A stretch of 64,000 nucleotides of DNA from Cerasicoccus sp. TK19100. Its GTDB lineage: Bacteria > Verrucomicrobiota > Verrucomicrobiia > Opitutales > Cerasicoccaceae. Location of the stretch: the NCBI RefSeq assembly GCF_027257155.1, contig NZ_JAPWDU010000008.1, positions 118,949 to 182,948 on the forward strand, in the 5' to 3' direction. Of the stretch, positions 60,551 to 64,000 are shown piece by piece. Made by a program: the position numbers and the translations under genes. The first letter of the stretch is position 1; the number at the start of each line of letters is the position of its first letter. A model generated the notes under the pieces. The model searched no databases. It was not told the origin of the DNA and saw nothing but the letters and a program-made list of their open reading frames with translations.

Positions 60551-63226
60551 TCACTTGCACGCGTCTTCGAGCAGCTTGGCGATGAGGCCCGTCCAGCCCG
60601 TCTGGTGGGAGGCACCGCAGCCGCGCCCGTTGTCCCCGTGAAAGTATTCGTAGAAGAGCACCTTGTCCTGGAAGTGCTCGTCGCGATACCATTCGGCGTG
60701 ACTACCATTGACCGGGCGGTCACCGTTTTCGTCGGGCAGGAAAAGCTTGAGCAGGCGGCGGCTAAGATCCTTGGCGGCCTCGTCGAGCGTCACCCAATTA
60801 CCGGATCCGGTGGGCAGCTCTACCTTCAGGCGGTCGCCGTAGAAGTGGTGATATTTTTCGAGCGCTTCGATGATGAGGAAGTTGACTGGAAACCAGATCG
60901 GGCCACGCCAATTCGAGTTACCCCCAAAGAGATAACTCCGCGATTCAGCCGGCTCGTAGGAGACGCAATGCTCGTCGCCGTTAAGCTTCATCACGAACGG
61001 ATTTTCCTCGTGCGCCTTCGACAGCGAACGGATACCGTAGGGCGAGAGGAACTCGTTTTCGTCGAAGAGATAACGAAGCACTTTTTCCATCCGCTCGCGC
61101 GAGGCCAGGCCCAGGAGAAATTTCGGTGAGACATCCTTGCCCGCCGCGAAATCCAAGCACGAAGCCTGTTGGGTGAAGATCTCGTTGTGGCTCAGGAACC
61201 ACTTCATGCGCTTCTTAAAACCGGGCAACGATTCAATGGTTTCGTTGTGCAACAGCTCCACCGCGCAGATCGGCAACAGGCCGACCATGGAGCGGATCGA
61301 CATCGGTATCCCCTGCCCGTCGCCCGTGTGAAGCATGTCGTAGTAAAAGCCGTCATCCTCGTTCCACAGGCCCGTGCCGCCGAGGGTGTTAATCGCCTCA
61401 CCGATGGCCACAAAGTGCTCGAAGAATTTCGACGCCACGCCCTCGTAGGAGGGGTCGCTCGCGGCGAGCTCCAGCGCGATGGAGAGCATCGTCGCGCAGT
61501 AAAACGCCATCCACGCCGTGCCGTCGGCCTGCACCAGCTGCGCATTACCGGGCAAGGGCTTGGAGCGGTCGAAGGCACCGATATTGTCCAAACCGAGGAA
61601 GCCACCCGCGAACAAGTTACGGCCCTCGGGGTCCTTGCGATTCACCCACCAGGTGAAGTTGATCAGCAGCTTGTGAAAGCACTGCGCCAGGAAGTCCAAA
61701 TCGCGTTCGCCGCGCTTGGCCGTCATCTTATAAATACGCCAAACGGCCCACGCATGCACCGGCGGATTTACGTCGGAGAAGTTCCACTCGTAGGCCGGAA
61801 TTTGCCCGTTGGGGTGCATGTACCATTCGCGCAAAAAGAGGATGAGCTGCTGCTTGGCAAAGTCCGGATCGATCTTGTCGAACGGGATCATGTGGAAGGC
61901 CAAATCCCAAGCGGCAAACCACGGGTATTCCCACTTGTCCGGCATGGAAATGACGTCGCGGTTAAAGAGGTGGCCCCAGTCGCCATTGCGGATGTCGCCA
62001 CGGCCTTCGGGCGGCGGCGGGAAGTTGGGATCACCTTCCAGCCATTCGTTGACCGAGTAGTGATAGAACTGTTTCGACTGCAAGAGGCCCGCATAACACT
62101 GGCGCAACACCTCATACTCTGCATCGCAAAGTTTGCCGCCGGTAATGTCACTGTAAAACGTATCGGCCTCGCTTTGGCGCTTCTTAAAGATGTCGTCAAA
62201 GCCTTTGCCAAAGGGGGCCTTCGGCGACTCATCGGCATGGCTCAGCCGCAAGCGGATCGTGCGCTCTTCGCCCCCGGGTATGTAGAGGCTGTAGTGCGCG
62301 GCGGCCTTCGTCCCATGACTGCTGGCGACCGCGCCCAGTTCGCCATCCACGACGTAGCGATGAAAGGCGTCCTTAGTGTGCTTGGCATCATTGGGCGCAT
62401 CGAAAACGGCGCGCGCATTGGTCACGTTTTCCGTGAAAAGATAGTCCGGCGCGTCCTCCGCCCAAAAGTGCATCTCGCCGAGGGTTTCATGCTCGGCAAT
62501 GAGTTTGTTACCCGCGCCTTTTTTGATCGAGGGCTTCATCCAGCAGCCCTCGTGCTTGCAGCCCCAGATCCACGTATTGCGAAACCACAGCTGCGGTAGC
62601 ACGTGCAAATTAGCCCCCTCCTCGCCGCGATTGGCGACGGTGATCTTGATCAAAATATCGTTCGGCCCGGCCTTGGCGTATTCCGCAAAAACATCGAAGT
62701 AGCGGTTGTCATCGAAGGCCCCGGAGTCGAGGATTTCGAACTCGTCTTCATCGAGCCCGCGCCCCTCGCCCTCCTGCCGCATCCACTCGTAGGGAAACTC
62801 GCGCTGCGGGTATTTATAGAGCGACTTCATGTAGCTGTAGGTCGGCGTGGCGTCGAGATAGTAGTAGAGCTCCTTAACGTCCTCACCGTGGTTGCCCTCG
62901 TGGCCGGTTAGCCCATAGAGGCGCTCCTTGAGAAACGGGTCGGCCTCGTTCCACAGGGCGAGGCCGAAGCACAGGCGGCACTCGCGGTCGGTGAAGCCCA
63001 GCAGTCCATCCTCACCCCATCGGTAGGCGCGGCTGCGCGCATGCTCGTGGGGAAAGTAGCGCCACGCATCGCCGTCTTCCGAGTAGTCTTCGCGGACGGT
63101 TCCCCACTGCCGCTCGGAGAGATACGGGCCCCAGCGTTTCCAGTTTTCTTTGCGCTCGGCGGATAGGGTAAGACGCTCCCGTTCGGGATTCGCCGACGTC
63201 TTCTGGGCGGGTTTCTTACGTGGCAT
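60551..63226 (-). CDS. GH63-type glycoside hydrolase
   Basis: 891 residues, cytoplasmic (no signal peptide). The GH63/MGH1 family is indicated by PNGQIPAYEWNFSDVNPPVHAWAVWRIYK, FEFLPGGFLGLDNIGAFD-like block (FAGGFLGLDNIGAFD) and LEKYHHFYGD, along with a C-terminal HGDNGRGCGASHQTGWTGLIAKL. Family members hydrolyse alpha-glucosidic bonds in mannosyl- or glucosylglycerate and oligosaccharides. The (alpha/alpha)6 barrel has acidic residues in the right places, but catalytic identity was not confirmed. The next gene is divergent, a sigma factor. Confidence 0.9.
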   Translation of the reverse strand: MPRKKPAQKTSANPERERLTLSAERKENWKRWGPYLSERQWGTVREDYSEDGDAWRYFPHEHARSRAYRWGEDGLLGFTDRECRLCFGLALWNEADPFLKERLYGLTGHEGNHGEDVKELYYYLDATPTYSYMKSLYKYPQREFPYEWMRQEGEGRGLDEDEFEILDSGAFDDNRYFDVFAEYAKAGPNDILIKITVANRGEEGANLHVLPQLWFRNTWIWGCKHEGCWMKPSIKKGAGNKLIAEHETLGEMHFWAEDAPDYLFTENVTNARAVFDAPNDAKHTKDAFHRYVVDGELGAVASSHGTKAAAHYSLYIPGGEERTIRLRLSHADESPKAPFGKGFDDIFKKRQSEADTFYSDITGGKLCDAEYEVLRQCYAGLLQSKQFYHYSVNEWLEGDPNFPPPPEGRGDIRNGDWGHLFNRDVISMPDKWEYPWFAAWDLAFHMIPFDKIDPDFAKQQLILFLREWYMHPNGQIPAYEWNFSDVNPPVHAWAVWRIYKMTAKRGERDLDFLAQCFHKLLINFTWWVNRKDPEGRNLFAGGFLGLDNIGAFDRSKPLPGNAQLVQADGTAWMAFYCATMLSIALELAASDPSYEGVASKFFEHFVAIGEAINTLGGTGLWNEDDGFYYDMLHTGDGQGIPMSIRSMVGLLPICAVELLHNETIESLPGFKKRMKWFLSHNEIFTQQASCLDFAAGKDVSPKFLLGLASRERMEKVLRYLFDENEFLSPYGIRSLSKAHEENPFVMKLNGDEHCVSYEPAESRSYLFGGNSNWRGPIWFPVNFLIIEALEKYHHFYGDRLKVELPTGSGNWVTLDEAAKDLSRRLLKLFLPDENGDRPVNGSHAEWYRDEHFQDKVLFYEYFHGDNGRGCGASHQTGWTGLIAKLLEDACK

Positions 63227-63326
63227 AACGTGAGAGACTATACGTTAACCTCCGACTTACAACACCTTATCGCATTGACCCGGGGAACTTTATTTCCGAA
63301 TGTGCGTCTACTCCTGAACCACTGCC

Positions 63327-63917
63327 ATGCCCGAGGATTCGCCAGCCAAGCCGGATCTCGACCCCGCTACCTGGGTCGACGAATACGGCGATGCCCTTTA
63401 CAAGTTCGCCTATTTTCGCGTGAACAACCAGGCGCTGGCCGAAGACCTCGTGCAGGAAACCTTCCTCGCCGCCATCAAGGGCAAGGATCGCTTCTCCGGC
63501 AAAGCCAGCGTCAAAACGTGGCTCACCGGCATTTTGAAAAACAAAGTCATCGACTACTACCGGAAAAAAAACCGCACCCAGTCGATGCAGGAGACCGCCC
63601 ATTTCTTCGAGCGCGAGGAGGCCGACCTCTTCAGCGAAGACGGCAGTTGGGACTACGATAACCCCAACGTGCCCAAGGACTGGAATCCCGTGCAAGTGGA
63701 GAAAATGGACCGCAAAGAATTCATGCAGCAGTTCTACTACTGCGCCGACAAGCTGCCGGACAAAATCCGCACCGTGTTCATCATGCGCGAAATCGACGGT
63801 ATCAAAAGCGACCAGATTTGCGAGGAGCTCGACATCACGCCGCAGAACCTGTGGACCATCCTCCACCGCGCCCGCATGGCCCTGCGCCAATGCCTGGAAA
63901 AGAATTTCCTCGGGTGA
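63327..63917 (+). CDS. ECF-type RNA polymerase sigma factor
   Basis: 196 residues. Region 2 is seen in LYKFAYFRVNNQALAEDLVQETFLAAIKGKDRFSG and VKTWLTGILKNKVIDYYRKK; region 4 in RTVFIMREIDGIKSDQICEELDITPQNLWTILHRARMALR. The family uses a partner anti-sigma factor, which would be expected downstream, beyond the window. It is divergent from the GH63 gene. Confidence 0.93.
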   Translation: MPEDSPAKPDLDPATWVDEYGDALYKFAYFRVNNQALAEDLVQETFLAAIKGKDRFSGKASVKTWLTGILKNKVIDYYRKKNRTQSMQETAHFFEREEADLFSEDGSWDYDNPNVPKDWNPVQVEKMDRKEFMQQFYYCADKLPDKIRTVFIMREIDGIKSDQICEELDITPQNLWTILHRARMALRQCLEKNFLG

Positions 63918-63947
63918 GCGAGTTGGAGCAACTGTCTTTGTTTTGGC

Positions 63948-64000
63948 TCATGCTATTTTATAGTTTGGGTTTTTGATGATGGCGTTGAGCATGATGATGA
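63948..64000 (-). CDS. Possible 3' end of a gene on the minus strand
   Basis: A minus-strand frame reading IIMLNAIIKNPNYKIA then stops at 63948. The short stretch has protein-like composition but is too little to identify. It converges on the sigma factor gene with 30 bases between. An alternative is that this DNA belongs to a plus-strand gene start near 63976. Confidence 0.25.
   Translation of the reverse strand, partial: IIMLNAIIKNPNYKIA

Noticed and set aside
61169..62599. 476-codon open frame antisense to the GH63 gene
   Set aside because: The GH63 frame is complete with family motifs; the antisense frame has a composition rich in Arg, Gly, Val and His that is typical of shadow frames.

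Overview
The window looks like chromosomal DNA of a free-living, probably aquatic, polysaccharide-degrading member of the Verrucomicrobiota, most likely class Opitutia (Puniceicoccales-like). This is inferred from a PEP-CTERM protein, a Verru_Chthon cassette protein A, LamG-type and EF-hand-tailed secreted enzymes, glycosidase-rich gene content, ECF sigma / TM-protein pairs and a DUF3127 protein. No taxonomic marker was searched.

Positions 1-17200 are an accessory carbohydrate region, more A/T-rich and more secreted than the rest. It holds a truncated secreted LamG-like protein, an SGNH-esterase-like multidomain protein, a PEP-CTERM surface protein, a GH130_1 mannosylglucose phosphorylase, a Verru_Chthon A pseudopilin with an overlapping putative lipoprotein, a clan GH-A (GH5-like) glycosidase, a small secreted beta-rich protein, a GH38-like DUF5054 enzyme and a 369-residue protein of unknown function. 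The first three proteins share a domain of about 165 residues that I cannot name. Together the enzymes suggest uptake and phosphorolysis of mannose-containing oligosaccharides. The block ends in a gene-poor stretch with an A/T-rich orphan gene beside tRNA-Ser(GCU).

Positions 18000-36000 are mostly housekeeping: DUF3127 protein with an SSB-like tail, L33, an Mrp/ApbC ATPase, a TolB-like propeller, SurE flanked by two copies of a 146-bp inverted-repeat element, an SMP-30 lactonase, a Gre-family protein, phosphoglucomutase, a five-PAS hybrid histidine kinase, a CPBP protease and a polyprenyl diphosphate synthase. An ECF sigma / TM protein / HtrA-like operon follows; its protease has lost all three catalytic residues, and its signal peptide is out of frame at a T9 tract. 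tRNA-Pro(UGG) follows.

Positions 35700-37900 form a nitric-oxide-response cluster (NnrS, YecH-like, Rrf2/NsrR-like). Positions 37860-47000 hold a GH38 alpha-mannosidase with a divergent AraC regulator, and a second AraC regulator divergent from an amino-sugar operon (NagB/PIG-L fusion, ROK kinase, stand-alone PIG-L deacetylase). In the fusion the deacetylase part has lost its zinc ligands, while the stand-alone enzyme keeps them.

Positions 47000-64000 carry a hydroxyacid dehydrogenase, MenB, GcvH, an SGNH hydrolase, a DinB-like protein, an NRDE protein, an unusual single-chain alpha/beta-hydrolase + DedA + ATP-grasp membrane protein, a beta-helix lipoprotein, RlmN, a SHD1/vWA-like protein, DoxX, a GH63 glucosidase and a second ECF sigma factor. 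No CRISPR array, rRNA, intact prophage or recognisable insertion sequence was seen.
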